From positions 1 through 13,914 of the forward strand of contig CAZRLO010000075.1 in NCBI GenBank assembly GCA_964600965.1: a stretch of DNA of 13,914 bases. The letters are read 5' to 3'. The notes under the pieces are model-generated. The model was not told where the DNA came from, did no database searches, and was given only the letters and a program-made list of their open reading frames with translations. Positions 13,332 through 13,914 of this stretch are shown here, piece by piece (positions within the stretch are counted from its first letter, which is position 1; every line of letters begins with the position of its first letter). Origin of the DNA: UBA5972 sp964600965. GTDB taxonomy: Bacteria > Pseudomonadota > Alphaproteobacteria > Rhodobacterales > Rhodobacteraceae. The translations under genes were made by a program, and so were the position numbers.

Positions 13332-13914
13332 ATGAACCCCCGAAATACATTCAAGGAAGCGATCACTGCGAAAAACCTGCAAATCGGTTTGTGGCAAAGC
13401 CTTGCGACCGCCCCGACGGCCGAGATTTGCGCCTATGCCGGATTTGACTGGCTGCTGATCGATGGCGAGCATGGAGTCAACGACCTGCGCTCGATCCGCG
13501 ACCAGTTGCAGGTGATCGGCCCGTCGCCCAGTCAGGCGGTGGTGCGGGTATCCTCGGTCGATGTCGCCGAGGTCAAGCAGGTGATGGATGCAGGTGCGAA
13601 AACCGTGCTGGTGCCGATCGTGAACACGCCCGCGGACGCGGCGCTGATGGCGGCGGCGATGCGCTATCCGCCGGATGGCATTCGCGGCAATGGCGCGGGT
13701 GTGGCCAGGGTCAGCGGCTATGGTCGCGACAAGGGCTATCTGGCGGGTGCGAACGATCAGGCCTGCCTGCTGGTGCAGGTGGAAACCCGGCAGGCGCTTG
13801 GCAATCTCGAAGCCATTTGCGCGGTCGACGGCGTGGATGGCGTGTTCATCGGCCCGTCTGATCTGGCGACCAGCCTGGGTCACCACGGCAATCCGGGCCA
13901 TGACGACGTACAGG
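13332..13914 (+). CDS. hpaI: 4-hydroxy-2-oxoheptane-1,7-dioate aldolase (3' truncated by window)
   Basis: HpaI is a metal-dependent class II pyruvate aldolase that splits 4-hydroxy-2-oxoheptanedioate into pyruvate and succinic semialdehyde, the last ring-derived step of homoprotocatechuate breakdown. The frame is open from ATG 13332 to the window end (194 residues of about 260). Signature positions are all present: LLIDGEHG with His47, VVRVSS with Arg72, VQVETR with Glu151, and FIGPSDL with Asp177. Each is offset by two from the E. coli active-site residues His45, Arg70, Glu149 and Asp175. YPPDGIRGNG is also typical. AGGAA lies 8 bases before the start, and the gene begins 10 bases after the hpaH stop, so they form one operon. 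No lesion is visible in this part. HpcH/HpaI relatives such as RhmA act on similar substrates, but the hpaH neighbour favours HpaI. Confidence 0.93.
   Translation, partial: MNPRNTFKEAITAKNLQIGLWQSLATAPTAEICAYAGFDWLLIDGEHGVNDLRSIRDQLQVIGPSPSQAVVRVSSVDVAEVKQVMDAGAKTVLVPIVNTPADAALMAAAMRYPPDGIRGNGAGVARVSGYGRDKGYLAGANDQACLLVQVETRQALGNLEAICAVDGVDGVFIGPSDLATSLGHHGNPGHDDVQ

Overview
The window looks like a chromosomal piece of an alphaproteobacterium, most probably Rhodobacterales. This is judged from the high GC content, the style of the pntB, capsule-export, RidA and HpaI proteins, and the type of large surface autotransporter present. The assignment rests on protein resemblance only.

Layout. (1) 1-285: the 3' end of pntB (proton-translocating transhydrogenase). 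(2) 303-4108: a capsule/exopolysaccharide export locus. The ABC-2 permease (kpsM-like) lies on the minus strand. Divergent from it, on the plus strand, run a KpsE/BexC/CtrB-like inner-membrane protein, a KpsT-like ATPase and a family-2 glycosyltransferase, tightly packed. (3) 4154-9157, minus strand: a gene for a ~1667-residue secreted autotransporter. It has a signal peptide, nine tandem ~123-140-residue DUF11-like beta-sandwich modules, one prealbumin-like module, an Arg-rich linker and a C-terminal beta-barrel. (4) 9313-11319, minus strand: a CocE/NonD-family (peptidase S15-like) serine hydrolase. (5) 11508-13914, plus strand: a set of genes headed by ridA, then a secreted protein of unknown function, hpaH (2-oxohept-3-ene-1,7-dioate hydratase) and hpaI (4-hydroxy-2-oxoheptanedioate aldolase, cut by the window end).

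How they fit. Blocks 2 and 3 are cell-surface functions: polysaccharide export and a giant repeat adhesin-like protein, converging on each other. Block 5 belongs to the lower homoprotocatechuate (4-hydroxyphenylacetate) meta-cleavage pathway, where HpaH and HpaI act in sequence to give pyruvate and succinic semialdehyde. It is notable that ridA carries a single-base frameshift and hpaH carries both an N-terminal frameshift and an in-frame TAA, while the genes around them are intact. This is either recent decay of the pathway or local sequence error.

The most unusual item is the autotransporter. All ten of its extracellular modules contain exactly two cysteines each (20 in total, none elsewhere in the protein), and its two module classes are arranged as A-A-B6-A. 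I see no clear RNA genes, insertion sequences, CRISPR arrays or phage genes. No gene-free stretch exceeds 300 bases; the longest is the 188-base divergent region 11320-11507, which holds several inverted repeats and a candidate promoter.
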